From Candidatus Poribacteria bacterium (GTDB taxonomy: Bacteria; Poribacteria; WGA-4E; WGA-3G), in assembly GCA_009841255.1 (NCBI GenBank), contig VXMD01000032.1:124001-188000 (forward strand): a stretch of 64,000 bases of DNA. The letters run 5' to 3'. The notes beneath the pieces are model-generated. The model had not been told where the DNA came from, ran no database searches, and was given only the letters and a program-made list of their open reading frames with translations. Each line of letters opens with the position of its first letter. Within the stretch, counting starts at the first letter, position 1. Shown here one piece after another: positions 1-9,842 of this stretch. The translations under genes were made by a program, and so were the position numbers.

Positions 1-750
<750 letters not shown>

Positions 751-828
751 TTAATCTGGTCACCGTTCCACTTCGTTTCACGGTGGTTTTCGGTTAATTC
801 CAACCGTCTTTGAATTATGAATGGTTTT

Positions 829-2019
829 TTAAAAATCTGTTAAAGCAACAATGCCGGGTAGGGGTTTCCCTTCTAAGAACTCCAAGGAGGCACCACCCCC
901 AGTTGAGATATGCGTCATTCGATCCGCGACACCGGCTTGCTGTATCGCCGCGACACAGTCGCCACCGCCAATAACACTCACTGACTCCGAATCTGCAATC
1001 TGCTTGGCAATCGCGATTGTACCTTGTGCAAACTTCTTAAACTCATAGACGCCTAAAGGTCCGTTCCAAACGACAGTTTTTGCTGTTGCGATCTGTTTAC
1101 CAAAAACCGATACGGTTTCGGGACCGATATCCAATCCTTGCCAACCCTCCGGGATATTTTCTTCGTCCACAATATGTGATTCAGTCTCAGGATCAAAGGT
1201 TTTTCCTACGACATGGTCTACCGGTAATAGGACAGCATCCGAGAAACCCTCCCTTTCGACTAACGATTTTGCAACATCAAGTTTTTCAGTTTCGACAATT
1301 GAGTTACCGATACCGAAGCCCATCGCCGACAGAAATGTATATGCCATACCGCCACCGATGAGAAGTTTATCCACCTTTCCTAGGAGGTTCTCAATCAGCG
1401 TAATTTTGTCGGATATTTTTGCACCACCGAGGATAGCAACATAGGGACGCGCAGGATCTTCAAGGGTGGTGCTGAGATAATAGATTTCGCGTGCCATTAA
1501 AAGCCCGGCGGCACATGGACTGAGATAGTGCGTCACTCCCTCCGTTGAGGCGTGGGCACGATGTGCTGTACCGAATGCGTCGTTCACATAGACGTCGGCG
1601 AGTGAGGCAAGTTGCGCAGCGAATGCTGGGTCGTTCTCAGTTTCCTCGGCATAGAATCGGACATTCTCAAGGAGTAAAACCTCTCCGTTACGCATTGACG
1701 CAACAGCACTTTGCGCCGACGCACCGATGCAATCGTTGACATGTGCGACACGTGTACCGATTTTACGGCTAAGAGCTACAGCGATGGGTTCCGTCGAAAG
1801 CGTTTTCCGGTCAGCCGCTGAACCTATCTCCGGTCTACCCAAATGTGTTACGAGGATAATTTTGGCATCGGCGTTGACGAGTGCTAAAAGTGTGGGCAAA
1901 GCGGCAGTAATACGGGTTTCATCTGTGATCTTCCCATCCTTCATTGGAACATTGAAGTCCACCCGTACGAGAACGCGTTTCCCACTAACGTCTATATCCT
2001 TTAATTCAAGTTTTTCCAT
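829..2019 (-). CDS. pgk: Phosphoglycerate kinase
   Basis: Transfers phosphate from 1,3-bisphosphoglycerate to ADP in glycolysis; cytosolic. The 396 aa match the usual bacterial length. The substrate-binding VDFNVP is at about residues 21-26, HLGRPE follows near 59, and the nucleotide site has GGAKISDKI, GGGMAYTFL and GGGDCVAAI. It sits between sucC upstream and proS downstream on the same strand, 93 and 90 bp apart. No clear Shine-Dalgarno is seen: the start codon directly follows a copy of the dispersed AGTTATCAG repeat (2031-2057), so the 5' leader appears to be repeat-derived. Confidence 0.97.
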   Translation of the reverse strand: MEKLELKDIDVSGKRVLVRVDFNVPMKDGKITDETRITAALPTLLALVNADAKIILVTHLGRPEIGSAADRKTLSTEPIAVALSRKIGTRVAHVNDCIGASAQSAVASMRNGEVLLLENVRFYAEETENDPAFAAQLASLADVYVNDAFGTAHRAHASTEGVTHYLSPCAAGLLMAREIYYLSTTLEDPARPYVAILGGAKISDKITLIENLLGKVDKLLIGGGMAYTFLSAMGFGIGNSIVETEKLDVAKSLVEREGFSDAVLLPVDHVVGKTFDPETESHIVDEENIPEGWQGLDIGPETVSVFGKQIATAKTVVWNGPLGVYEFKKFAQGTIAIAKQIADSESVSVIGGGDCVAAIQQAGVADRMTHISTGGGASLEFLEGKPLPGIVALTDF

Positions 2020-2030
2020 ATTTTTTAGAA

Positions 2031-2057
2031 GTTATCAGTTAACAGTTGTCAGTAACC
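2031..2057. repeat. AGTTATCAG/TTGTCAGT dispersed repeat before pgk
   Basis: A copy of a short repeat made of AGTTATCAG and TTGTCAGT blocks, lying 12 bp upstream of the pgk start. It shares the string AACTGATAACTTCTAAAAAA (pgk strand) with the copy at 13164-13191. Confidence 0.7.
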
Positions 2058-2112
2058 TTCGACAACAGATAGTGTTCTCGCTCGAACGATTATACCGCCA
2101 ATTGCCTTATTC

Positions 2113-3297
2113 TCATGCGGGGTTCGCCGCTTCTACTGCCAGTTGCGCCGCTTCAGAGAGTCCTTCTGCTTGTTGAACGTTCAAATCCGACTCGGCAATG
2201 ATCTGTTTTCCAAGCTCCACATTGGTCCCTTCTAACCGAACCACAAGCGGGACATTGAGTTCGACCTGTTTTGCTGCTTCGACGATGCCATTTGCGATTG
2301 TGTCGCATTTCATGATACCGCCAAAGATGTTAACGAGAACAGCCTTCACGTTTTCGTCTGCGAGGATGAGACGGAAAGCGTGTGCAACCGCCTCTACAGA
2401 TGCGCCACCACCGACATCAAGAAAGTTTGCCGGTTCGCCGCCGTTCTGTTTGATGATGTCCATTGTTGCCATAGCGAGTCCTGCACCGTTCACCATGCAA
2501 CCGATATCGCCATCAAGACGGATGTAACTTAAACCCGATTCGCTTGCTTCTAATTCACTCGGATCTTCTTCGTGCGGATCACGCATCTCCGCTATATCGG
2601 GATGTCGCCAGAGCGAATTGGCATCAAGGTTTACTTTGGCATCCAGAGCGACAATGTCTAATTCATCATCGATTTTTACAATTGCCAAGGGATTAATCTC
2701 TACCAGCGAACAGTCACATCCAGTAAACGCGTCATAAAGCGACAAAATCAATTGAGTGGCGTTAGAGATAACAGAGCGGTAGTTTATATCGGTAATGAGT
2801 TTGTATGCGAATTCTCGTGCTTGGAATTCGGTTAATCCGAAGGCTGGATGAATCTCCGCTCTAATAATCTTCTCAGGTGTTCGTGCTGCAACCTCCTCAA
2901 TGTTAATACCCCCCTCTTCACTCCCGATTAAGGTCAGTCGTGACGTTTCCCGATCAAGCAGTACAGCGAGGTAGAACTCTTTCTCTATCTCCGCAGCTTC
3001 AGCGATTAGCACTTTACGAACGAGTTTCCCTTCAGGGCCGGTCTGCGGTGTCACCAGTTGCATCCCGAGAATAGCGTCGGCGTGTTGCTTAACTTCGGCG
3101 GGTGAATCTGCAAGTTTGACCCCGCCGCCTTTCCCGCGCCCCCCAGCATGAATTTGTGCCTTGATGACGTAGGTGGGACAACCGAGCCCTTGCGCAATGT
3201 CTTCTGCTTCCTCTGGCGTTTCGGCGACTTTACCCGGGAGTGTATTGACACCGTAGGATTCTAAGATTTGTCTGGCTTGATATTCGTGGATGTTCAT
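2113..3297 (-). CDS. sucC: Succinate-CoA ligase (ADP-forming) beta subunit
   Basis: The 394 aa ATP-grasp beta subunit of succinyl-CoA synthetase (TCA cycle substrate-level phosphorylation). It starts with the typical [16 protein letters not shown]. The ATP-grasp loop [14 protein letters not shown] is near residues 51-64, and the C-terminal CoA-ligase-type [16 protein letters not shown] near 330. Length is normal. The alpha subunit sucD is not in the window; the genes downstream are pgk and proS. A consensus-like promoter lies upstream at 3388-3416. No strong Shine-Dalgarno is seen before the ATG. Confidence 0.97.
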   Translation of the reverse strand: MNIHEYQARQILESYGVNTLPGKVAETPEEAEDIAQGLGCPTYVIKAQIHAGGRGKGGGVKLADSPAEVKQHADAILGMQLVTPQTGPEGKLVRKVLIAEAAEIEKEFYLAVLLDRETSRLTLIGSEEGGINIEEVAARTPEKIIRAEIHPAFGLTEFQAREFAYKLITDINYRSVISNATQLILSLYDAFTGCDCSLVEINPLAIVKIDDELDIVALDAKVNLDANSLWRHPDIAEMRDPHEEDPSELEASESGLSYIRLDGDIGCMVNGAGLAMATMDIIKQNGGEPANFLDVGGGASVEAVAHAFRLILADENVKAVLVNIFGGIMKCDTIANGIVEAAKQVELNVPLVVRLEGTNVELGKQIIAESDLNVQQAEGLSEAAQLAVEAANPA

Positions 3298-3387
3298 TTT
3301 TTTTCTATGATTTTTTGGTAAGACCCCTTTGGTGCTTGTAAGTGTTGGCGTATTATGTCGGTGTATTTCGGACTCATGTATTTAGAA

Positions 3388-3416
3388 ATTATACTATACT
3401 TAAGAGAAAATTGCAA
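3388..3416 (-). promoter_or_regulatory. Sigma70-type promoter for sucC-pgk-proS
   Basis: Minus strand TTGCAA (3416-3411), 17 bp spacer, TATAAT (3393-3388). The predicted start is near 3381, giving a leader of about 85 nt before sucC. Confidence 0.6.
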
Positions 3417-3533
3417 GTTTTTCAGATTCGCTGGCATCCGTGCTAAGACCTGTTTGGACTGCATACAAAAATTCTCACTATCTTTTTTATTTTCTGGGAC
3501 TCTATAATATAAACAACTTAGGAGGTGGAAACT

Positions 3534-3953
3534 ATGTTCATCATGAAAGTTATCCAATTTTGGCACAAATTTGTAAAGATTTTTCTATTACATTGGGAAT
3601 ACCATTGGTCTTATCACCATCCAAAAACCAATCAGAACGTACAAACAATGCGGAAAATAGAGTGTCTTCGAGATAAAGCCCGTTTTCGCATTGAAGGAGG
3701 TTTTCGTATCAACGGAAGTGATGACATCCTTCGTGAACTCCTTGTCTTCAGTCCGAAAGAAAATGGACATAACAGGGATTTTTTGTTTTTGGTTGATGAC
3801 ATGACTAATACATATGCAAGTGTACCGAAAAACTGGCGATTAGTAGACTCGGACGGTGCTGAAGAACGCGGCGATGTCGTCGGTTTCTGGGATGGCAGAC
3901 GCTATCTGTTTGAGGGTGGCTCCAACCAGTTAATCGCTGTAACTGAAGAGTGA
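3534..3953 (+). CDS. Small hypothetical protein
   Basis: Not recognised. The ATG at 3534 is preceded by a perfect AGGAGG (3520-3525) at 8 nt spacing, which favours it over an in-frame GTG nine bases upstream. About 139 aa. The first third is rich in aromatic residues and His/Lys (VIQFWHKFVKIF). The rest is soluble and acidic, with the segments FRIEGGFRINGSDD, FLFLVDDMTNTYASVPKNW and VGFWDGRRYLFEGG. A TATAAT at 3503-3508 may be its -10. It stands alone, divergent from sucC. Coding status is likely from the ribosome site and length; function is unknown. Confidence 0.65.
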   Translation: MFIMKVIQFWHKFVKIFLLHWEYHWSYHHPKTNQNVQTMRKIECLRDKARFRIEGGFRINGSDDILRELLVFSPKENGHNRDFLFLVDDMTNTYASVPKNWRLVDSDGAEERGDVVGFWDGRRYLFEGGSNQLIAVTEE

Positions 3954-4129
3954 AAAGTAAAGTGGGATAAATCAATTTTGACAGTTGGATGGTAACTGCC
4001 TCACAGCGATATAACCCAAACCTGCCAATCATGGATAAGGTGGTGATGGATATATAACTTCAGATACCTACCGGAATGATAAACGATAGCTGTATAAGAG
4101 TTTGTAAGAGAAGATCGTTTCGCCTTGGG

Positions 4130-4627
4130 TTATAAGGCACAATCTTCTTTTTTGACAACGGGTTTGCTGTCTTCAAGACGATTGAGGAGGGTTTGGACAG
4201 ACTCCTGAAAGATCGGATGCACAAGATCGGGTGCGATCTGCGCTAACGGGACCAATACGAAACCGCGGAGATGCATCTCTGGGTGTGGAATGACGAGTTC
4301 CTCTGTCTGGACGCACAAATCCGCGTAGATTAATATGTCCAAATCAATTTCTCTCGGACCCCAGCGGATACGGTGTTTTCTACCAACAGCGGTCTCAATA
4401 TCTTTTAAGGTGTGTAGCAAAGAGAGGGGAGACAGGGAGGTTTGAATCGCGGCGACACCGTTCAGAAACTGTGCCTGTGCCACATAGCCTACCGGATCGG
4501 TTTTGTAAATGGAGGAAATCTTTTGCAAGGTGATTCCCTCCGTTTTCGATAGGGTATGTATGGCACTTTGGATATGTGACAGACGGTCACCAATGTTGCT
4601 TCCGAAGCCGATGTAGACTACGTGCAT
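4130..4627 (-). CDS. folK: 6-hydroxymethyl-7,8-dihydropterin pyrophosphokinase (HPPK)
   Basis: Transfers pyrophosphate from ATP to 6-hydroxymethyl-dihydropterin in folate synthesis. I start it at the ATG at 4627 ([15 protein letters not shown]) because HPPK proteins begin with this YIGLGSNLGD strand; longer in-frame starts at 4651 and 4696 only add unrelated residues. The family motifs [15 protein letters not shown] and the catalytic stretch [14 protein letters not shown] (about residues 90-103) are intact, followed by [15 protein letters not shown]. About 165 aa, normal length. It is the last gene of the fab block, 61 bp after the HicB-like gene. The usual folate partners (folB, folP) are absent here. 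Confidence 0.93.
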   Translation of the reverse strand: MHVVYIGFGSNIGDRLSHIQSAIHTLSKTEGITLQKISSIYKTDPVGYVAQAQFLNGVAAIQTSLSPLSLLHTLKDIETAVGRKHRIRWGPREIDLDILIYADLCVQTEELVIPHPEMHLRGFVLVPLAQIAPDLVHPIFQESVQTLLNRLEDSKPVVKKEDCAL

Positions 4628-4688
4628 GGAGTTTGAGGTTGATAACAACATGGCTGAACCCGGGTGATTCGCGAATGCCTTAAACTGA

Positions 4689-4925
4689 TTAAGCACTCAC
4701 TAAGAGTTCCTCAAGGTTCCTACCGACGGTTGGATGCGGAAGAGGTTTATTTTTTCTCTGGGCGTGTACCAATAGTTCATCAACAATCTCACATAATTGC
4801 CGATAGACTTCTACCTCATTATCACCATGACAGCACGGACCAATGACTCCCGGACAATATCCAATGAAACATTCATCCTCATCTGACCATTCGACGATTT
4901 TAATGTATTTCGCGCTTTCGCTCAT
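4689..4925 (-). CDS. HicB-like small protein (orphan antitoxin-type)
   Basis: A 78 aa protein starting at the ATG at 4925 ([18 protein letters not shown]), 4 bp after the fabF stop. The sequence [23 protein letters not shown] followed by a helix ([15 protein letters not shown]) is the HicB/YcfA-partner partial RNase H-like fold. The C-terminal DNA-binding part common in HicB antitoxins is absent, and no HicA toxin is next to it. It may be a solitary regulator or a non-TA member of the family. The tight spacing implies co-transcription and coupling with fabF. Confidence 0.7.
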   Translation of the reverse strand: MSESAKYIKIVEWSDEDECFIGYCPGVIGPCCHGDNEVEVYRQLCEIVDELLVHAQRKNKPLPHPTVGRNLEELLVSA

Positions 4926-4929
4926 CTTT

Positions 4930-6168
4930 CTAATCCGAGAATTTGCGGATGGCGATTGAGGTGTTGTGTCCACCGAAACCGAATGCGTTAGAGAGTGCGA
5001 CATCAATCGTCGCATCCCGACTTTCGTTTGGGACATAGTCCAAGTCACAGGCTTCGTCCGGCATATCGTAGTTGATCGTTGGAGGTAGGAAGCCTTTTTG
5101 CATTCCGCCTAAGCAAGCGATGAGTTCTACGGCTCCGGCAGCCCCGAGCAAATGCCCGATCATGGATTTGGTAGAACTGACAGGAATTTTATACGCATGT
5201 TCACCGAAGAGCGTTTTAATGGCGTTCGTCTCAGCAACATCGCCAATCGGTGTCGAAGTGCCGTGAGCGTTGATATAGTCGACAGCCTCCAGTGGTAATT
5301 CCGCATCTTGGAGTGCAAATTCCATCGCTTTCACTGCTCCTTCACCATTTTCGGGGGGGCTTACCATATCGTGTGCATCCGATGTCATTCCGTAACCGAG
5401 TACTTCGGCGTAGATATAGGCACCGCGCTTTTTAGCGTGTGATAGCGATTCGAGAATGAGGACACCCGCACCGTCGCCCATAACGAAACCGTCGCGGTCC
5501 TTCGTAAACGGGCGCGAGGCGCGTTCAGGCTCATGATTTCGCGCCGACATGGCGCGCATTGAACAGAATCCAGCAAAAGCTAAAGGGGTAATCGCCGATT
5601 CCGTGCCGCCAGTAAACATTACGTCTGCTTCACCGCGTTGAATGATACGAAACGAATCCCCGATAGAATGGTTCGCACTCGCACAGGCAGTAACGGACGT
5701 CGCATTAGGACCTCTGAGGTTAAAATGGATTGAGATCTGCCCTGCCGCCATGTTAATAATCATGTAGGGGACAAGGAATGGACTCACACGTTTGGCTCCC
5801 TTTTCAGCGAGGATTTTCGCGTTGTCTTCAAGGACGCCAATGCCGCCGATTCCAGAACCGATTTGAACCCCTGCCCGGTACGGGTCAACTTCATCGAGTT
5901 CTAAACCTGCATCTTCGCGTGCCATAATTGAAGCGGCAAGCGCGTACTGAATGAACAACGGCAGCCTGGACGCAGCTCGACGGTCCATATACTGTTCCGC
6001 TTGGAAGTTTTTGACCTCTCCGGCGATTTGGGTGCGATGCTCAGAGGCATCAAAATAGGTCAAAGGTCCGATTCCGTTTTTACCGATAGCAAGCGCATCC
6101 CAATATTCTTCTTTCGTATTGCCAATCGCATTGACAACACCGATTCCTGTAATAACTACACGCTCCAC
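4930..6168 (-). CDS. fabF: Beta-ketoacyl-ACP synthase II
   Basis: Elongating condensing enzyme of type II fatty acid synthesis: condenses malonyl-ACP with acyl-ACP. 412 aa, standard length. The Cys-His-His catalytic triad is present: C162 in [10 protein letters not shown]302 in [12 protein letters not shown]339 in [11 protein letters not shown]. It is preceded by acpP on the same strand, separated by 184 bp that hold a strong hairpin and repeat (6222-6349). The start [10 protein letters not shown] is canonical. Confidence 0.97.
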   Translation of the reverse strand: MERVVITGIGVVNAIGNTKEEYWDALAIGKNGIGPLTYFDASEHRTQIAGEVKNFQAEQYMDRRAASRLPLFIQYALAASIMAREDAGLELDEVDPYRAGVQIGSGIGGIGVLEDNAKILAEKGAKRVSPFLVPYMIINMAAGQISIHFNLRGPNATSVTACASANHSIGDSFRIIQRGEADVMFTGGTESAITPLAFAGFCSMRAMSARNHEPERASRPFTKDRDGFVMGDGAGVLILESLSHAKKRGAYIYAEVLGYGMTSDAHDMVSPPENGEGAVKAMEFALQDAELPLEAVDYINAHGTSTPIGDVAETNAIKTLFGEHAYKIPVSSTKSMIGHLLGAAGAVELIACLGGMQKGFLPPTINYDMPDEACDLDYVPNESRDATIDVALSNAFGFGGHNTSIAIRKFSD

Positions 6169-6221
6169 GAGACCGATCCTTTTTTATTGAATAGTTATGG
6201 GTTCGCCTGCTACGCAGGCTT

Positions 6222-6349
6222 TCAGTCATCGGTTATCAGTTAAAAGAGAGCGTTATTAAACGAGAGCCTCTTAACTTTAACCATCAACTCGCCTCCGGTA
6301 TAAATGTTAAGGCACGAGTTGATGGTTAAAACTGATGACTGATAACTAA
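6222..6349. repeat. Palindromic repeat with a 16-bp perfect hairpin between acpP and fabF
   Basis: Outer blocks of the AGTTATCAG/CAGTCATC repeat flank an inner perfect 16-bp inverted repeat (arms 6276-6291 and 6315-6330, 23-nt loop; arm TTTAACCATCAACTCG). It lies inside the operon and could lower fabF relative to acpP or act as an mRNA processing/attenuation hairpin. There is no U-tract. Confidence 0.75.
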
Positions 6350-6352
6350 AAT

Positions 6353-6586
6353 CTATACGTGTTCGTCCAGGTAACTCAGGGCATCTTGAACAGTCTGGAT
6401 TTTCTCTGCGTCACTGTCCGGAATTTCGATATCGAATTCCTCTTCAAGCGCCATGACCAGTTCAACAGTATCAAGTGAATCAGCCCCCAGGTCTTCCATA
6501 AAGGAGGCATCCGGGGTAACATTCTCTTCTTCAACACCGAGTTGTTTCGCAATAATTTCGATAAGGCGTTCTTGGTTTGTTGCCAT
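6353..6586 (-). CDS. acpP: Acyl carrier protein
   Basis: A 77 aa carrier of acyl chains on a 4'-phosphopantetheine arm. I start it at the ATG at 6586 ([12 protein letters not shown]); the 24-residue in-frame extension upstream is not ACP-like. The DSL attachment motif is [10 protein letters not shown] with Ser at residue 37. An AGGAG lies about 13 nt upstream. Strongly acidic helices II-III ([18 protein letters not shown]) are typical. It sits between fabG and fabF. Confidence 0.97.
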   Translation of the reverse strand: MATNQERLIEIIAKQLGVEEENVTPDASFMEDLGADSLDTVELVMALEEEFDIEIPDSDAEKIQTVQDALSYLDEHV

Positions 6587-6619
6587 AAGCGTTTCTTTGA
6601 TCTCCTTTTTAGAGTTTAC

Positions 6620-6683
6620 AGTTGTCAGTTGAAAGAGGCTTTGGGTTAAACAACACACCTTTTGTGGCCGTTAACTGACAACT
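6620..6683. repeat. 11-bp inverted repeat of the TTGTCAGT family between fabG and acpP
   Basis: The arms AGTTGTCAGTT (6620-6630) and AACTGACAACT (6673-6683) enclose 42 nt. Same family as the copies at 2031, 8403, 13164 and 46493; palindromic, MITE-like. Confidence 0.7.
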
Positions 6684-6689
6684 TTTGAA

Positions 6690-7466
6690 TTACATCACCA
6701 TGCCACCGTCAACTTGAAGTGTTTGGCCGGTGATATAGCGTGCAGCATCCGATGCCAAAAAACAGACGGCATCTGCCACATCTTCTGGGTGCCCAAACGC
6801 CCGCAACGGAATCAGTTCCAGCAGTTGCTGCTGATTCTGTTCCGGTATTTGTGCTGTCATATCCGTCGTGATAAAGCCCGGGGCGATAGCATTGACCGTG
6901 ATGCCGCGGGCCCCGACCTCTTTCGCGATAGCCTTTGTGAAACCGATGATGCCCGCTTTCGCCGCAGCATAATTCGCCTGTCCTGCGTTTCCGGATAATC
7001 CAACAACTGACGAAATGTTGATGATCCGTCCGCTTTTCTGACGTATCATAGGACGGAGGACTGCCCGGGTGCAGTACATCGTGCCGGTTAAATTTGTCTG
7101 TAACACGGCATCCCAGTCTTCATCTTTGAGGCGCATGAGCAGCATATCACGGGTGATCCCTGCGTTGTTTACGAGAATATCGATATGCGAAAACTGTGCA
7201 ATCGTTTTTTCAATGAGTGCGTCAACATCTGACTTTTGAGAGATATCAGCAGCCATTGAAAGCACGGTATAGCCTTTCCCTTGCAGTATATCAGCACTCT
7301 GACTGACCGCTTCAGCGGAACGAGAGCAGAGAACCACATTTGCTCCGGCTTCGCAGAGTCTATGTGCGATCGCTGCGCCAATACCTCGAGATGCCCCTGT
7401 AACGATTGCGGTTTTGCCACTCAGTACATCTGTTCTAAAGGCACTTTGTTCTATTGTCTCACTCAT
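6690..7466 (-). CDS. fabG: 3-oxoacyl-ACP reductase
   Basis: NADPH-dependent SDR that reduces beta-ketoacyl-ACP. 258 aa. The cofactor loop TGASRGIG is at residues 23-30 and NNAGITRD near 100. The catalytic Ser153, Tyr166 and Lys170 are in ISSVVGLSG and YAAAK. The C-terminus ITGQTLQVDGGMVM is typical of FabG. The gene begins 3 bp after the fabD stop, so the two are translationally linked. The N-terminus is about 12 residues longer than in E. coli. Confidence 0.96.
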   Translation of the reverse strand: MSETIEQSAFRTDVLSGKTAIVTGASRGIGAAIAHRLCEAGANVVLCSRSAEAVSQSADILQGKGYTVLSMAADISQKSDVDALIEKTIAQFSHIDILVNNAGITRDMLLMRLKDEDWDAVLQTNLTGTMYCTRAVLRPMIRQKSGRIINISSVVGLSGNAGQANYAAAKAGIIGFTKAIAKEVGARGITVNAIAPGFITTDMTAQIPEQNQQQLLELIPLRAFGHPEDVADAVCFLASDAARYITGQTLQVDGGMVM

Positions 7467-7469
7467 TCT

Positions 7470-8414
7470 TTATCCACCGTTTCCGTGTTCATCTGTCACA
7501 AGAGATAGCGTCTCAATATCTTCAACGTTCATGGCACTACTTTCTGGCAAAGTTCGCTTCACCAAACCGGACAAAACTTTGCCCGGTCCGACCTCTATAA
7601 AATGCCTGATGCCGGTTTTCTCAAGAATCCGCAGTGTTTTTTCCCATTGGACAGGTCGTGTTATCTGCTGGAATAGGAGATCCCTGATACCATCTGCATC
7701 TGTGGCAAACTCACCCGTTACATTCATCGCAATGTCGACCTGCGGTGGTTGGATCGCCACCGATTCGAGTCGAGATGCGAATTTCTGTTGTGCGGGTGCC
7801 ATAAGCGGCGAATGAAACGCCCCACTGACCGGCAACGGGCGACACCGCCTCGCACCAATTTCGGCTTTAGCACACTCGAGAACTTGGTTGACTGCCTCGA
7901 CTTCTCCAGAAATTACCAGTTGTCCGGGGCAGTTGTAATTGGCGATGTTCACAATACCTTCAGCCGTGTCACAAAGTTCATGCAACCGCTCCGTTTCCAT
8001 TCCGAGGATTGCCGCCATTGTGCCTTGTTGGATTCTCCCTGCGTCCGCCATGAAACTCGCTCGTGCGTGTACCAAGTGCAGTGCATCCGCGAAGTCGATC
8101 ACCCCTGCTGCCACGAGTGCGGAGTACTCTCCGAGACTGTGTCCGGCGACCGCGCTCGGCGTAACCCCATATCCCTTTAAAATTTGCAACGTTGCCACGC
8201 TACAGGTTAGAATCACCAGTTGTGTATTCTCGGTCTGCTTTAAGTCTGCTTCGGGTCCCTCAAAACAGAGTTGGCGCAACTCGCGTCCGAGCACCGCATC
8301 CGCTTCCTGAAAAACAGCATCAGCGACTGGATAAGTTCGTGCGAGTTCTGCTCCCATGCCGACCTGTTGTGAACCTTGTCCTGGGAAAATGAATGCCAAA
8401 GGGTTATCAGTCAT
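7470..8414 (-). CDS. fabD: Malonyl-CoA:ACP transacylase
   Basis: Loads malonyl groups onto ACP. 314 aa. GQGSQQVGMG is near the start, the nucleophile Ser93 is in GHSLGEYSAL, the paired His201 is in GAFHSPLM, and QITRPVQWEKTL is in the C-terminal half. The start codon lies inside a copy of the dispersed AGTTATCAG repeat (8403-8440), which also encodes MTDN. No Shine-Dalgarno is visible and no other start fits the family, so translation probably depends on coupling to fabH, 58 bp upstream. Confidence 0.96.
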   Translation of the reverse strand: MTDNPLAFIFPGQGSQQVGMGAELARTYPVADAVFQEADAVLGRELRQLCFEGPEADLKQTENTQLVILTCSVATLQILKGYGVTPSAVAGHSLGEYSALVAAGVIDFADALHLVHARASFMADAGRIQQGTMAAILGMETERLHELCDTAEGIVNIANYNCPGQLVISGEVEAVNQVLECAKAEIGARRCRPLPVSGAFHSPLMAPAQQKFASRLESVAIQPPQVDIAMNVTGEFATDADGIRDLLFQQITRPVQWEKTLRILEKTGIRHFIEVGPGKVLSGLVKRTLPESSAMNVEDIETLSLVTDEHGNGG

Positions 8415-8440
8415 GAGTTATCAGCTATCAGTTGTCAGTA
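8403..8440. repeat. AGTTATCAG repeat overlapping the fabD start
   Basis: Three AGTTATCAG-like heptad blocks plus TTGTCAGT. The ATG of fabD (8414-8412) falls within it. Confidence 0.7.
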
Positions 8441-8472
8441 GAAGAGGGGTTTGATCGCACGAAGACTGAAAA

Positions 8473-9468
8473 CTATAATTGCAGGAGCGTGCTTCCCCAT
8501 GTCAAGCCTGCACCAAAAGTCACAAACAGAAGTAAATCCCCCGGCTTCGCGCGGCCCTCGCGAATTGCCTCATCCAACGCGATGATCACTGTTGCTGCAG
8601 AGGTATTGCCATACTTATCAACGTTGATATAGACCTTCTCTTTCGGCATACCGAGTCTATCGCCAACAGCCTCAATGATGCGCAGATTTGCTTGATGTGG
8701 GATTAACAAATCCACCTCCTCAATACTAACGTTTGCCTGACGGAGCACACGTTGCGCGGCTTCGGGCATAAGGCGAACACCCAATTTGAAGACTTCGCGC
8801 CCATTCATCTGAAGTTTGTCTAACTTCTGATCGATCGCTTCTTGAGTGATCGGCATCCTGGAGCCACCTGCGGGAATACCGAGAAGATCGATGTCGGCGT
8901 AATCTCCATCCGATCCGATATAAGATGCCAGGATACCCTTCGGTTCATCCGTAGCTTGGACAACAGCGGCACCTGCTCCATCACCAAAAAGGACACAGGT
9001 ACTTCTATCGTTCCAATCAACAATTTTGTTGAAAATTTCGCCGCCGACGACAAGAATCGTATTGTATCGTCCAGATCGGATCATTCCATCAGCTAAATCC
9101 AATCCATAAACGAATCCGGCGCAGGCAGCGGAAAGATCCATTGCGGCGGCGTTCTTCGCACCGATACCTTTCTGAACATAGCACGCCGTTGAGGGAAAGA
9201 ACCTATCGGGTGTAACGGTAGCCACGAGGATCATCTCAACATCAAGTGGATCAATGTGCGCGTTTTTGATAGCCCATCGTGCGGCATGTATACAGAGATC
9301 AGAGGTGGCTACAGCGTCTTCAGCGATACGCCTCTCAGCGATCCCTGTCCGTTGGCGAATCCATTCGTCGCTTGTATCGACCAATTTCTCAAGGTCAAAA
9401 TTAGTGACAACCCGCTCAGGGAGATAGGATCCTGTCCCTGTGATGGTTGCATATCGAAGTCGCGTCAT
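8473..9468 (-). CDS. fabH: Beta-ketoacyl-ACP synthase III
   Basis: Starts fatty acid chains by condensing acetyl-CoA with malonyl-ACP. 331 aa. The Cys116-His258-Asn288 triad sits in MDLSAACAGF, LIPHQANLRI and YGNTSAATV. The Shine-Dalgarno AAGGA lies 11 nt upstream and is supplied by the 3' end of a dispersed repeat (9469-9560). The usual plsX gene that separates rpmF and fabH in many bacteria is missing. Confidence 0.97.
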   Translation of the reverse strand: MTRLRYATITGTGSYLPERVVTNFDLEKLVDTSDEWIRQRTGIAERRIAEDAVATSDLCIHAARWAIKNAHIDPLDVEMILVATVTPDRFFPSTACYVQKGIGAKNAAAMDLSAACAGFVYGLDLADGMIRSGRYNTILVVGGEIFNKIVDWNDRSTCVLFGDGAGAAVVQATDEPKGILASYIGSDGDYADIDLLGIPAGGSRMPITQEAIDQKLDKLQMNGREVFKLGVRLMPEAAQRVLRQANVSIEEVDLLIPHQANLRIIEAVGDRLGMPKEKVYINVDKYGNTSAATVIIALDEAIREGRAKPGDLLLFVTFGAGLTWGSTLLQL

Positions 9469-9560
9469 TTTTTAATTATTCCTTGCGGTTCAGTCAGGTG
9501 AATTAGGCAAATACCGTTAATTGACGTATATCTGAAGAAACACCCCACGGAATGCCACAC
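9469..9560 (-). repeat. Leader repeat (CCGCAAGG family) upstream of fabH
   Basis: Minus strand. It resembles the 32690-32822 and 34648-34860 copies: a GTGTGGCATTC block, then CACCTGACTGAACCGCAAGG, then AATAATTAAAAA directly before ATG. The AAGGA within it is the apparent ribosome site of fabH. Confidence 0.7.
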
Positions 9561-9596
9561 GCGCAGTCCAGGAGCCAATAGATTAAAAACCTTTAT

Positions 9597-9782
9597 CTAT
9601 GCTTCATCCGCAGATTTTAACACCGGTCGTCCATTGTAATGCCCACATTCGGAACAGACTCGGTGAGAGATCATCGTCTCTCCACAGTATGAACAGACGC
9701 TTGTGGCTTTGTCATGGAGCGCGTTATGACTCCGCCGCATTCTTTTTTTCGATTTTGACGTTTTCCGTTTTGGATGCGCCAT
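9597..9782 (-). CDS. rpmF: 50S ribosomal protein L32
   Basis: A 61 aa basic large-subunit protein: AHPKRKTSKSKKRMRRSHN at the N-terminus, then a four-cysteine zinc ribbon (CSYCG and CSECGHYNG). A strong AAGGAG precedes the ATG by 8 nt. Preceded by the YceD/DUF177 gene, the usual yceD-rpmF pair. Confidence 0.96.
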   Translation of the reverse strand: MAHPKRKTSKSKKRMRRSHNALHDKATSVCSYCGETMISHRVCSECGHYNGRPVLKSADEA

Positions 9783-9842
9783 GGGTTGTCTCCTTCATTT
9801 TACAAAATCGCGATTGGTGAATCACGTTCACAATTCAAGTAT

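Noticed and set aside
4689-4925. Complete HicAB toxin-antitoxin pair
   Set aside because: Only the HicB-like part is present; the neighbours are fabF and folK and no HicA-like frame is adjacent.
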